Source: Terriglobales bacterium
GTDB taxonomy: Bacteria; Acidobacteriota; Terriglobia; Bryobacterales; Bryobacteraceae
Reading direction: 5' to 3'
Length of the DNA: 64,000 nucleotides
Assembly: GCA_027485675.1 (NCBI GenBank)
Contig: JAIXQP010000041.1
Coordinates: 248,001 to 312,000 of the forward strand
A program made the position numbers and the translations under genes. Every line of letters begins with the position of its first letter. Within the stretch, counting starts at the first letter, position 1. Positions 44,611 to 52,859 of the stretch are shown piece after piece. The notes below the pieces were generated by a model, which was not told where the DNA came from, made no database searches, and saw only the letters and a program-made list of their open reading frames with translations.

Positions 44611-45018
44611 TCAGATCCGGTGGGGCAGGAGCAGCGCCCTCAGGGCGAGGAGGAGGAAGACGGTGGCGGGCACGCGAAGCAGCGACCGCGCCGCCAGCGG
44701 TACGGCGATGCCCGAAAGAACGCGCCAATCTGAGGCTCCGAGGGTGCGGGCGGTGTTTTCATGGAGCGGGTCGACGGAAAGAAAGGCTTGGCGAGCCAGC
44801 AGGATGAACAGAGGCGCGGCCTTGACGAAGTCACCCACAATGGGCCGTTCCGTCGGGCCGAACGGCAGCAACAGGAAGAGGAGGAGCGCCGCGGTAACGA
44901 AGTGGGAGGCCGCCGTGCGATGCCGGGCCAGTCTCCAGGCGAAAGGCAGGCAGGTGAGCAGCGCGAGGAGCGTGGCCAGGGCAGCGTTGCGGAGGAGCAG
45001 AGACCATTCGTACGGCAT
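44611..45018 (-). CDS. Truncated ModB-like ABC permease
   Basis: 135 residues from ATG 45018 ([37 protein letters not shown]); the track ORF to 45648 is mostly antisense of the SDR gene. The EAA coupling loop is clear ([33 protein letters not shown]) and resembles molybdate/sulfate permeases, but the protein ends one hydrophobic segment later; ModB is usually about 220-230 residues. No frameshift is apparent: the stop is two bases before the ATPase ATG. No ModA-like binding protein is present nearby. No Shine-Dalgarno sequence is visible. Confidence 0.72.
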   Translation of the reverse strand: MPYEWSLLLRNAALATLLALLTCLPFAWRLARHRTAASHFVTAALLLFLLLPFGPTERPIVGDFVKAAPLFILLARQAFLSVDPLHENTARTLGASDWRVLSGIAVPLAARSLLRVPATVFLLLALRALLLPHRI

Positions 45019-45064
45019 AGGGAGGAGCCAAACAAAGTATAGCCGTTTTGTTTTAATTGGGAGT

Positions 45065-45763
45065 ATGCAAATTGCGGGTAAGCGGGCGGTGGTGACGGGT
45101 GGGGCGTCCGGTTTGGGCGCGGCGGTGGTGGCGATGTTGCGGGAGGCGGGGGCGGAGGTCCGGGTGCTGGACCGGGCGCAGGGGCAGGACGTGCTGCGGG
45201 ATGGCGATGTGGAGATGGCGGTTTTGGGCGGGGTGGATATTGTCGTGAACTGCGCGGGGGTGGCGACGGCGCAGCGGACGGTGGGCCGGGAGGGGCCGAG
45301 GGCGCTTGAAGATTTTGAGCGGGTGATCCGGGTGAATCTGTTGGGTACGTTTAACGTGATCCGGCTGGCGGCGGCGGCGATGATGGAAAACGCGCCGGGG
45401 CCGGACGGGGAGCGGGGCGTGATTGTGAACACGGCGTCGATTGCGGCGTTTGACGGGCAGATTGGGCAGGCGGCGTATGCGGCGTCGAAGGCGGCGGTGG
45501 CGGGGATGACGCTGCCGCTGGCGCGGGAGTTTGCGCGGGCGGGGATTCGCGTGGTGGCGATTGCGCCGGGATTAATGGATACGCCGATGATGGACGCGCT
45601 GCCGGCAGCGGTGCGGGAGGAGGTGGGTAAAACGGTGCCGTTTCCCAACCGGTTGGGGCGGCCGGAGGAGTTCGCCGCGCTGGTGCGGCAGGTGGTGGAG
45701 AACGTCTATTTGAATGGCGAAACGATCCGTTTGGACGGGGGAATTCGATTGAATTCCAAATGA
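45065..45763 (+). CDS. Short-chain dehydrogenase, HSD10/3-hydroxyacyl-CoA dehydrogenase-like
   Basis: 232 residues from ATG 45065 (GGGAG just upstream); the 647-residue track ORF from 43820 is antisense upstream of this point. Cofactor motif [18 protein letters not shown], and catalytic Ser/Tyr/Lys in [37 protein letters not shown]. That last segment is strikingly like type II 3-hydroxyacyl-CoA dehydrogenase (HSD17B10), so fatty-acid or branched-chain acyl-CoA oxidation with NAD is the best guess. Cytoplasmic. It is divergent from the ModB-like gene and lies ahead of rpsO. Confidence 0.9.
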   Translation: MQIAGKRAVVTGGASGLGAAVVAMLREAGAEVRVLDRAQGQDVLRDGDVEMAVLGGVDIVVNCAGVATAQRTVGREGPRALEDFERVIRVNLLGTFNVIRLAAAAMMENAPGPDGERGVIVNTASIAAFDGQIGQAAYAASKAAVAGMTLPLAREFARAGIRVVAIAPGLMDTPMMDALPAAVREEVGKTVPFPNRLGRPEEFAALVRQVVENVYLNGETIRLDGGIRLNSK

Positions 45764-45837
45764 CCGTGTCAACTGTGTTATTCTGTCGGGTGACATCAAA
45801 CGATTAAGGGAAGACTAAGGAGTATCCACTTTACGGC

Positions 45838-46107
45838 ATGGCACTGGCGGCGGAATCGAAACAAGAAGTAATCGCGAAGTACAAGATCCACAAGGATGAT
45901 TGCGGTTCGCCAGAGGTCCAGGTTGCGATCCTGAGCCAGCGCATTACGCAGTTGCAGGATCATTTCAAGGCCAACAAGAAGGACCACAGCTCACGGCGTG
46001 GACTCTTGATGATGGTAGCCCGGCGGCGTCGCCTGCTGGATTATCTGAAGGGCGTCAGCCCCCAGCGTTACAAGACGCTGATCACTGGCCTGGGCATCCG
46101 TCGTTAG
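45838..46107 (+). CDS. rpsO: 30S ribosomal protein S15
   Basis: 89 residues, the standard length. Conserved core: [72 protein letters not shown]. It binds 16S rRNA in the small-subunit platform. AAGGAG lies 15 bases upstream of the ATG, longer than usual. Followed by pnp after 102 bases, the classical rpsO-pnp order. The leader and spacer may carry S15 and PNPase autoregulation, but no structure was resolved by eye. Confidence 0.97.
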   Translation: MALAAESKQEVIAKYKIHKDDCGSPEVQVAILSQRITQLQDHFKANKKDHSSRRGLLMMVARRRRLLDYLKGVSPQRYKTLITGLGIRR

Positions 46108-46209
46108 AGGAAAGCTTAGATAAGTCCGCTCCGGTGGCGGATGAGACTGCGCGTACAATCGCTCCTCGCGTCTCCTTGATTTCGAGTCAATTCGGTTCAA
46201 GGAATAGCA

Positions 46210-48318
46210 ATGCTTCATAAAGTAGATATTGACCTGTTTGGTCTGCCGGTTTCGTTCGAGACCGGCCACATGGCCAAACAGGCAAACGGATCTGTGATTG
46301 TCCGCTCAGGTGACTCGGTGGTGCTGGTCACCGCCTGTACGGCCCCCAAGCCGAAGCCGAACGCGGATTTCTTTCCGCTGACGGTGGACTACCGGGAGTA
46401 TACGTATTCCACGGGCCGGTTCCCTGGCGGTTTCATCAAGCGCGAAGGGCGCCCGTCGGAAAAAGAGATTTTAACGAGCCGGATGATCGATCGCCCGATT
46501 CGTCCGTTGTTCCCGGAAGGGTACTCGCACGAGACGCAGGTGATCGGCATGTTGTTGTCGGCCGATCCGGAACGCGACCCGGGCACCCTGGCGATTGCCG
46601 GTGCGGGCGCGGCGTTGGCGATCAGCGATATTCCGTTTCATCACGTCCTGAGCGCGGTGCGCGTGGGCAAGGTGGACGGGAAGCTGGTTCCGAACCCCTC
46701 CTATGCGCAAGCGGCTGTTTCGACGATGAGCATCATCGTCGCCGGTACCGACAACGGCATCGTGATGGTGGAAGCGGGCGCCGAGCATGTTCCCGAGGCC
46801 GAGATTCTCGAGGCGATCGAGTTTGGTCACGAGTGCTGCAAGAAGCTGAACGCGGGCATCCGGGAGCTGATGACGCTGGCCGGTAAGGCCAAGCGCGAGT
46901 ACACGCCGAAGGCGATTAACCAGGAGCTGTTCGACGAGATCGACGCCTTCATCCGTCCCGAGCTGAGCGACGCGCTGAACACCAAGAAGTACGGCAAGCT
47001 CGAAAGCTACGCGCGGATTGACGGGGCCAAGGCGAAGGTCGTCGAGAAGTATCCCGAAGAGAAGCAGGCTGAGGCCAAAGAGCTGTTCAGCATGTTGAAG
47101 GAGCGCATCTTCCGCGATGAGATGTTGAAGGATCGCCGCCGTCCCGACGGCCGCGCTTTCGATGAAGTCCGCCACATCGAGTGCGAAGTGGGCATTCTGC
47201 CCCGGACGCACGGTTCGGCGCTCTTCACCCGTGGTGAGACGCAGGCGCTGGTGACGACGACGCTCGGCACGAAGGACGATGAGCAGCGGATTGAGTTGCT
47301 TGATCCGACCGTGCTTTCGAAGCGCTTCATGCTGCACTACAACTTCCCGCCGTTCTCGGTGGGCGAAGTGGGCTTCATGCGCGGCGCGGGACGCCGGGAG
47401 ATCGGCCACGGTGCGCTGGCGGAACGGTCGATGGCGGCCGTGGTGCCTTCCGAGAAGAAGTTCCCGTACACGATCCGCGTGGTGAGTGACATTCTCGAAT
47501 CGAACGGTTCGAGCTCGATGGCTTCGGTTTGCGGCGCTTCGCTGTCCATGATGGACGCGGGCGTGCCGGTGTCGAAGGCGGTGGCCGGTATCGCGATGGG
47601 GTTGGTGAAAGAGGGCGACCAGTACGCCATTCTGACCGACATCGCCGGTGCTGAAGACCACTACGGCGACATGGACTTCAAGGTGTCTGGTTCGGCGGAC
47701 GGCATCACCGGTCTGCAGATGGACATCAAGGTTCCGAACGTGACCACGGAGCTCATGAAGGAAGCGATGGAACAGGCGCGGAAGGCGCGGCTGCACATCC
47801 TGGACATCATGACGAAGTGCATCGATAAGCCGCGCGGCGACCTGTCGCTGCACGCTCCGCGCATCCACACCATGACGATCCCGACCGACAAGATTCGGGA
47901 GCTGATTGGGCCGGGTGGCAAGATGATCCGGAGCATCACGGACGAGACGGGTTGCAAGATCGACATCAACGACGACGGCACGGTGAACATTTATGCCACC
48001 GACGGCGTCGCGGCGCAGAAGGCCATCCAGCGCGTTACGGACATTTGCGCCGTGGCGGAGCCGGGCAAGACCTATCTGGGCAAGGTGGTTCGGATTGTTG
48101 ATTTCGGCGCGTTCGTCGAGATCTTCCCCGGCACCGACGGCTTGCTGCACATCAGCGAGATCGCCGAGAGCCGCGTGAAGGAAGTGCGGGACGAGTTGAA
48201 CGAAGGCGACCAGATCATGGTGAAGGTGCTGGCGCTTGAAGGCAACAAGATCAAGCTGAGCCGGAAAGCGGTGCTGAAAGAGCAGCGCGAGAAGTTGAAG
48301 GCCGAGGCTGGTCAGTAG
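46210..48318 (+). CDS. pnp: Polyribonucleotide nucleotidyltransferase (PNPase)
   Basis: 702 residues, full length. First RNase PH domain from FETGHMAKQANGSVIVRSGDSVVLVTAC; linker helical domain about 240-310; second RNase PH domain with RPDGRAFDEVRHIECEVGILPRTHGSALFTRGETQALVTTTLG and the catalytic-region AGAEDHYGDMDFKVSG. KH domain (IRELIGPGGKMIRSITDETGCKIDI) and S1 domain (GKVVRIVDFGAFVEIFPGTDGLLHISEI) at the end. Phosphorolytic 3'-5' RNA degradation in the cytoplasm. AGGA lies before the ATG. Followed by an intrinsic terminator. Confidence 0.98.
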   Translation: MLHKVDIDLFGLPVSFETGHMAKQANGSVIVRSGDSVVLVTACTAPKPKPNADFFPLTVDYREYTYSTGRFPGGFIKREGRPSEKEILTSRMIDRPIRPLFPEGYSHETQVIGMLLSADPERDPGTLAIAGAGAALAISDIPFHHVLSAVRVGKVDGKLVPNPSYAQAAVSTMSIIVAGTDNGIVMVEAGAEHVPEAEILEAIEFGHECCKKLNAGIRELMTLAGKAKREYTPKAINQELFDEIDAFIRPELSDALNTKKYGKLESYARIDGAKAKVVEKYPEEKQAEAKELFSMLKERIFRDEMLKDRRRPDGRAFDEVRHIECEVGILPRTHGSALFTRGETQALVTTTLGTKDDEQRIELLDPTVLSKRFMLHYNFPPFSVGEVGFMRGAGRREIGHGALAERSMAAVVPSEKKFPYTIRVVSDILESNGSSSMASVCGASLSMMDAGVPVSKAVAGIAMGLVKEGDQYAILTDIAGAEDHYGDMDFKVSGSADGITGLQMDIKVPNVTTELMKEAMEQARKARLHILDIMTKCIDKPRGDLSLHAPRIHTMTIPTDKIRELIGPGGKMIRSITDETGCKIDINDDGTVNIYATDGVAAQKAIQRVTDICAVAEPGKTYLGKVVRIVDFGAFVEIFPGTDGLLHISEIAESRVKEVRDELNEGDQIMVKVLALEGNKIKLSRKAVLKEQREKLKAEAGQ

Positions 48319-48338
48319 CTTCGACCTGGCTGAACGCA

Positions 48339-48374
48339 ACGGCCGCCCGGGGGAGACCCTGGGCGGCCGTTTTC
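48339..48374 (+). terminator. Intrinsic terminator after pnp
   Basis: ACGGCCGCCC (48339-48348) pairs perfectly with GGGCGGCCGT (48361-48370). The inner bases pair further (GGGG/CCCT with one G-U), closing on a GAGA tetraloop of the GNRA type. TTTTCGTT follows. It sits 21 bases after the pnp stop and ends the rpsO-pnp unit. Confidence 0.85.
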
Positions 48375-48414
48375 GTTGTCACCTTCGCTTCCGCTTTCGC
48401 ATCTTACCGGGTAG

Positions 48415-48504
48415 ATGAGCGAGATATTCCTTCCTTTAGCGATGATCGCGGGCTACGTGGTGCTGATGCGCTTCGTGCTGCCCAAAATGGGCGTGCCCAC
48501 TTGA
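48415..48504 (+). CDS. 29-residue single-pass membrane peptide
   Basis: Below the ORF-track threshold. MSEIFLPLAMIAGYVVLMRFVLPKMGVPT: a short acidic start, one hydrophobic segment (IFLPLAMIAGYVVLMRFVL), then a cationic end with PKMGVPT. It resembles very small hypothetical proteins (consensus near YVLLMRxVLPxLGVPTC) that I recall from planctomycetes, but I cannot verify this here. No strong ribosome binding site is visible (GGG six bases upstream). It lies in the gap between the pnp terminator and the convergent propeller gene. Role unknown. Confidence 0.5.
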   Translation: MSEIFLPLAMIAGYVVLMRFVLPKMGVPT

Positions 48505-48543
48505 ATGAGCGGATGCGACGTCGAGTCTCGGCGTCCTGACCCG

Positions 48544-49605
48544 TTACTGCGTGAAGCGAAGCAGCCAACGCGAATCACTCCCGACAAATAGGCGGGCTTC
48601 GCGCCCGGCGCGCTTGTCGGTCTCTTCGACGCCGAGGCCGAGGGCCATGGGATACCAGCCCACGTTCGCCAGAATCTGCTGGGGCGGGGACCAGCCCTGG
48701 GGATCGGCCAAGCCGCTTGCGTAGCTGATGTAGATGCCCTCCGGCGGCCAGCCGGGTTCGCAGCAGGAGCGGTTCATCAGCATCACGTACTTGTTGAGGT
48801 AGGTGTTGAAGTGAATGGACGGCCCCCAGAAGGCGTCGGTGTTGGGGTTTGTCCAACTGACGGCCGCGGGGATGGCGGCTTCCGAGAGGCCGCCGAGTCC
48901 GGGCTCGTTCCACTCTCCGCCGTGCCGCTTCCAGACGTTGCCAACGGGCAAGAAACGGTCCTCGTAAGCGAGGCGGGCAACGGCAATGCCTTGCGCACTG
49001 AGGGGGCCGGCGTAGTTTGAGTAGTAGAGGTAGAAGTACTTGCCTTCTTCGTCGAGGAGCACACTGAAATCGCCGTTGCCCCCAGCGAAATAGCCGTTGG
49101 CGGCAGAGCAGTCCGCGGTCTCGCCGGCGGTGAGGATGATGCCGAGGTCGAAGAAGCTGATGCCGTTGTCGTAGGAGACGAGCATGCCGATCTCCGGGGC
49201 GCTGAGAAATTTCCCTTCACAGCCGACGCCAACTTCGTGGTGGTACCAGGCAAACAAAGTGCCGTCGGGATCGAGGTGGGTGGCTTCGATCCACATTGGC
49301 GCGTGGGCATAAGAATCGAACTTGACGGCGCGGACGCGGCGGAGGTTCGAGACCGTGGTCCCTTCGCTGCGGATCGGCATCCCGTCCGAGTTGAAGACGA
49401 TCATTTCGCCATTGCGCCAGTGCACCGGGCTATTGGAGTCGGAGATGCCGGGGAACCATTGCAGTTCTTCGTCGGTGACGGTGACCTGTTGCGCCAGAGT
49501 GGGAAACGCGAGTACGGAAAGGCAGACGAGGGCTCGTATACTAATCGGAATGCAATTGAGCGCTTTGGATTGGTTCGTCGTCGCGCTGTACTTCGCGTTG
49601 AACAT
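48544..49605 (-). CDS. Secreted beta-propeller (GH43-like) protein
   Basis: 353 residues. Signal-like segment ISIRALVCLSVLAFPTLAQ, preceded by an unusually long N-terminus (MFNAKYSATTNQSKALNCIP); a later non-ATG start cannot be excluded because the 5' end overlaps the divergent symporter by 56 bases. Repeated blade-like stretches (SPVHWRNGEMIVFNSDG, APMWIEATHLDPDGTLFAWYHHE, GDFSVLLDEEGKYFYLYYSNYAG, GIYISYASGLADPQGWSPPQQI) are typical of five-bladed glycosidase propellers. It may bind or cleave a glycan; catalytic acids are not assigned. Neighbouring symporter and sulfatase fit glycan use. Confidence 0.65.
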   Translation of the reverse strand: MFNAKYSATTNQSKALNCIPISIRALVCLSVLAFPTLAQQVTVTDEELQWFPGISDSNSPVHWRNGEMIVFNSDGMPIRSEGTTVSNLRRVRAVKFDSYAHAPMWIEATHLDPDGTLFAWYHHEVGVGCEGKFLSAPEIGMLVSYDNGISFFDLGIILTAGETADCSAANGYFAGGNGDFSVLLDEEGKYFYLYYSNYAGPLSAQGIAVARLAYEDRFLPVGNVWKRHGGEWNEPGLGGLSEAAIPAAVSWTNPNTDAFWGPSIHFNTYLNKYVMLMNRSCCEPGWPPEGIYISYASGLADPQGWSPPQQILANVGWYPMALGLGVEETDKRAGREARLFVGSDSRWLLRFTQ

Positions 49606-51331
49606 TGGGATTGGCTTCTACTACAAGGCCCGAGCCGGCAAAAGTGTGGAGGAGTTCTTCCTCTCTGGAAGGGACGTCCCCTGGTGGCTGGCGGGTACGT
49701 CGATGGTGGCGACCACGTTCGCCGCGGATACACCCTTGGCCGTTACTGGGATGGTAGCGCGATATGGGGTGGCGGGGAACTGGCTGTGGTGGAACTTCGT
49801 GGCCAGCGGCATGTTGACGGTGTTCTTCTACGCCCGGCTTTGGCGGCGGAGCGGGGTAACGACGGACATTGAGTTCTCCGAGATTCGCTATGCCGGCAAA
49901 CCCGCTGCGTTTCTGCGCGGATTCCGGGCGGTCTATTTCGGGCTGCCGATCAATTGCATCGTGCTGGGCTGGGTGAACCTGGCGATGGTGAAGATTCTGA
50001 TGATGATCCTGGACGTGGACAAGGCGGTGGCGCTGGGGATCGTGATTGGCCTGATTGCGGTGACCTCCTTCATCTCGACGCTCAGCGGGTTGTGGGGCGT
50101 GCTGGTGACTGACGTGGTGCAGTTCTTTATCAAGATGGCGATGGTGATTATCCTGGCCTATTGCGCGGTGGAGGCGGTTGGCGGCATGGACCAGATGCTG
50201 CTGAAGCTGCAGGAGCTCGACCGGGCGAAGGGCATTGAGCCGGGCGGGAAGGGCGGGGTATTGAGCTTCGTGCCGGACCTCAATTCGCCCTGGATGCCGA
50301 TGATGACCTTCCTCGTCTACATCTCGCTGAACTGGTGGGCGGTGTGGTATCCGGGTTCGGAGCCGGGCGGGGGCGGGTACGTGGCGCAGCGCATGATGTG
50401 CGCCAAAGACGAGCGGCATTCGCTGCTGGCGACGCTGTGGTTCAACATCGCCCACTATGCGCTGCGGCCGTGGCCCTGGATCCTGGTGGGGCTGGCTTCG
50501 ATTATTCTGTACCCCGATCTGGCCGATAAAGAGTCGGGCTACGTGAAGGTGATGATCGAGCACCTGCCGCCGTCGCTGCGGGGGCTGATGGTGGCGGGTT
50601 TCGCGGCGGCCTACATGTCCACGATCGCGACGCAGTTGAACTGGGGCGCGAGTTATATCGTCAACGACTTCTACCGCCGCTTCTGGCGGCCGGAGGCGAC
50701 CGAGCAGCAGTTGGTGCGGGTGTCGCAACTGGTGACCGTGCTGCTGACGGTGGTTTCGGCGGTGGTGACGTTCTATATGGAATCGATTTCGGGGGCGTGG
50801 AAGCTGCTGATCGTGACCGGGGCCGGCACGGGCGGCGTGCTGCTGCTGCGCTGGTACTGGTGGCGGATCAACGCCTGGAGCGAGGTGGTGGCGATGGGGG
50901 CGGCGTTCGTGGTTTCGGTGGCGCTGCAGTTGATCTGGGGGCTGGACTCCGATAATCCGGAGCAGTTCGCTTACCTGATGATGATCACCGTGGGCATCAC
51001 GACGGCGGCCTGGCTGGCCGCGACTTTTCTGACGGCGCCGGAGAGCGAGGAGACACTCGTGAGTTTCTACCGGAGGACGCGGCCGTCGCGGAACGGTTGG
51101 GGGCCGGTGGCGAAGCTGGCGCCGGAGGTGAAGCCGGCCGGCGATGGACTCGACAATCTGCTCTGCTGGCTCTGCGGCTGCGTGATGATTTATGGCTCGC
51201 TGTTTGGCATCGGCAAAATCATTCTGCAGGAGACGGCGATGGGAGCCGGCATGCTGGCGGTGGCGGCCGTGGCCGGCGGTGTGATTTATTGGAATCTCTC
51301 GAAGCGCGGTTGGGCGAGCATTGTGGACTGA
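49550..51331 (+). CDS. Sodium:solute symporter (SSF family)
   Basis: 593 residues from ATG 49550 (MQLSALDWFVVALYFALNIGIGFYYKARAGKSVEEFFLSGRDVPWWLAGTSMVATTFAADTPLAVTG), the conserved SSF start; the track ORF from 49322 adds 76 polar residues antisense to the propeller gene. About 14 transmembrane segments follow; later landmarks are SLNWWAVWYPGSEPGGGGYVAQRMMCAKDE and AAYMSTIATQLNWGASYIVNDFYRRF. Na+-coupled uptake of a sugar or organic solute across the inner membrane. The sulfatase gene begins six bases after its stop, so the two form an operon. Confidence 0.92.
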   Translation: MQLSALDWFVVALYFALNIGIGFYYKARAGKSVEEFFLSGRDVPWWLAGTSMVATTFAADTPLAVTGMVARYGVAGNWLWWNFVASGMLTVFFYARLWRRSGVTTDIEFSEIRYAGKPAAFLRGFRAVYFGLPINCIVLGWVNLAMVKILMMILDVDKAVALGIVIGLIAVTSFISTLSGLWGVLVTDVVQFFIKMAMVIILAYCAVEAVGGMDQMLLKLQELDRAKGIEPGGKGGVLSFVPDLNSPWMPMMTFLVYISLNWWAVWYPGSEPGGGGYVAQRMMCAKDERHSLLATLWFNIAHYALRPWPWILVGLASIILYPDLADKESGYVKVMIEHLPPSLRGLMVAGFAAAYMSTIATQLNWGASYIVNDFYRRFWRPEATEQQLVRVSQLVTVLLTVVSAVVTFYMESISGAWKLLIVTGAGTGGVLLLRWYWWRINAWSEVVAMGAAFVVSVALQLIWGLDSDNPEQFAYLMMITVGITTAAWLAATFLTAPESEETLVSFYRRTRPSRNGWGPVAKLAPEVKPAGDGLDNLLCWLCGCVMIYGSLFGIGKIILQETAMGAGMLAVAAVAGGVIYWNLSKRGWASIVD

Positions 51332-51337
51332 GAGCCT

Positions 51338-52807
51338 ATGATTACGAGACGCACTCTGCTGGCCGGACTGGCGGCACGGCGCAAGCCGAACTTTCTTTTC
51401 GTCATCGCCGATGACCATGCTGCCTACGTGATGGGCTGCGATGGCAACCGGCGGGCCAGCACGCCGAACCTGGACCGCCTGGCGAGCGAAGGGGTACGGT
51501 TCGCGCAGCACTACTGCAATCAACCTGTGTGTACGCCCTCGCGGCAGAGCTTGTTGACGGGCCTGATGCCTTCGGCGGCCGGGGTGACCGTGCTGCAGAC
51601 CTCGCTGAACCCCGAGCGGCCGACGTTGGCCAAGCAGTTCCGGCAGGCGGGCTACCGCACGGCGGTCTTCGGCAAGATGCATCTGAACCGGGCTTCGGCG
51701 CCCGGGCTGTACGGCTTCGACACGATGAAGACGGAGCGGGAGATCAACCAGGCGTGGAGCGGGAGCCCGGTGCTGCAGCCGGCGCCCGCAGGGATGGCGA
51801 CCAAGCCGCCGTGGCGGCCGTTTCGGGATCCGGCGCGGATCTGGCTGAACGGCGAGAAGCTGCCGTACCCGCGCTACTACGACGAGATGCGGGGTACGTT
51901 TACGGCGCGGCAGGCTACTCAGTGGATGGAGGAGCATCGCGAAGAGCCGTTCGCGCTGTGGGTCAGTTTCCCGGATCCGCATTCGCCCTTCGACTTTCCG
52001 ATCGACATGGCGGCGCGGTTCCCGGCCGCGTCGTTCGACGTTCCGCGGGTGGGGCCGGAGGATGCCTGGCAGATACCCCTCATCTTTCGGGACCTGAGCC
52101 CGGAGGAGAAGCAGGGCATTCAAGCGGCCTATTACACCTCGGTCGCCATGCTCGACCGCAACGTCGGCGAGGTGCTCGATACGCTGCGGCGGCTGAACCT
52201 CGAAGACGACACCTTCGTTGTCTATCTCGCCGATCATGGCTACTGCATCGGCCAGCACGGCCGCTTTGAAAAGCATTGCGGCTATGAGCCGGCGCTGCGG
52301 GTGCCGCTGATCATCCGCTACCCGGGCCGGGCGCGGAAGGGCGCGGTGGTGCAGGCGCTGACGGAGCATGTGGATGTGACGGCCACGATCACCGATATGA
52401 TGGGCATTGGCGCGTTGCCGGGGCAGCAGGGGAAGAGTCTGCGGCCCTATCTCGAAGGCAAGAAGTCTCCCGGCCGAACGCACATTACGAGCCAGTATCT
52501 CGAAAACGAGGAGACTTTCGTCAGCAGCCCGGATTGGAAGTTCATTCATTGCTCGGGCCGGCGGAAGCGGACCGATGGCTACGAGACGGAGCGGCCGACG
52601 CCGGGGAGGTACATTCGCCTCTATGACCGCAAGCGGGATCCGGGCGAGTTTACGGACGTGGCGGCGAAGTATCCGGAGGTGGTGGCGCGGATGCAGGGGC
52701 TGGTGCTCGAACGGTACCGGGCGACGCATCCGGACGCGGCCGGGGAGCCGAAGAATCTGCCGGCGCCGGAGGCGATTGATTTCTACGTCCGGCCGCGCGA
52801 TGCATAA
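51338..52807 (+). CDS. Type I sulfatase
   Basis: 489 residues. MITRRTLLAGLAARRK is a short Tat-like N-terminus. The metal Asp pair is in FVIADDHAAYVMG, and the formylglycine motif C65TPSR69 is in NQPVCTPSRQSLLTG, so the enzyme needs Cys-to-formylglycine maturation. Other family marks are GYRTAVFGKMHLN, VVYLADHGYCIGQHGRFEKHCGYEPALRVPLIIRYPG. It cleaves sulfate esters, probably from a sulfated sugar taken up with the upstream symporter. No maturase gene lies in the window. Confidence 0.93.
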   Translation: MITRRTLLAGLAARRKPNFLFVIADDHAAYVMGCDGNRRASTPNLDRLASEGVRFAQHYCNQPVCTPSRQSLLTGLMPSAAGVTVLQTSLNPERPTLAKQFRQAGYRTAVFGKMHLNRASAPGLYGFDTMKTEREINQAWSGSPVLQPAPAGMATKPPWRPFRDPARIWLNGEKLPYPRYYDEMRGTFTARQATQWMEEHREEPFALWVSFPDPHSPFDFPIDMAARFPAASFDVPRVGPEDAWQIPLIFRDLSPEEKQGIQAAYYTSVAMLDRNVGEVLDTLRRLNLEDDTFVVYLADHGYCIGQHGRFEKHCGYEPALRVPLIIRYPGRARKGAVVQALTEHVDVTATITDMMGIGALPGQQGKSLRPYLEGKKSPGRTHITSQYLENEETFVSSPDWKFIHCSGRRKRTDGYETERPTPGRYIRLYDRKRDPGEFTDVAAKYPEVVARMQGLVLERYRATHPDAAGEPKNLPAPEAIDFYVRPRDA

Positions 52808-52859
52808 TTCGGACAAAAAGGTATCTTTTTAGGCCGCCCGGGTGTATTCTGTGGGTGCC

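Noticed and set aside
43820-45763. 647-residue plus-strand ORF as one protein
   Set aside because: Only the last 232 codons (SDR from 45065) are real; the rest is antisense to the ModC- and ModB-like genes.
46471-48339. 622-residue minus-strand ORF
   Set aside because: Antisense of pnp, which is unambiguous.
49541-52816. 1091-residue minus-strand ORF
   Set aside because: Antisense of the symporter and sulfatase; composition is Arg/His/Pro-rich shadow sequence with no domain, while the plus-strand genes have clear motifs.
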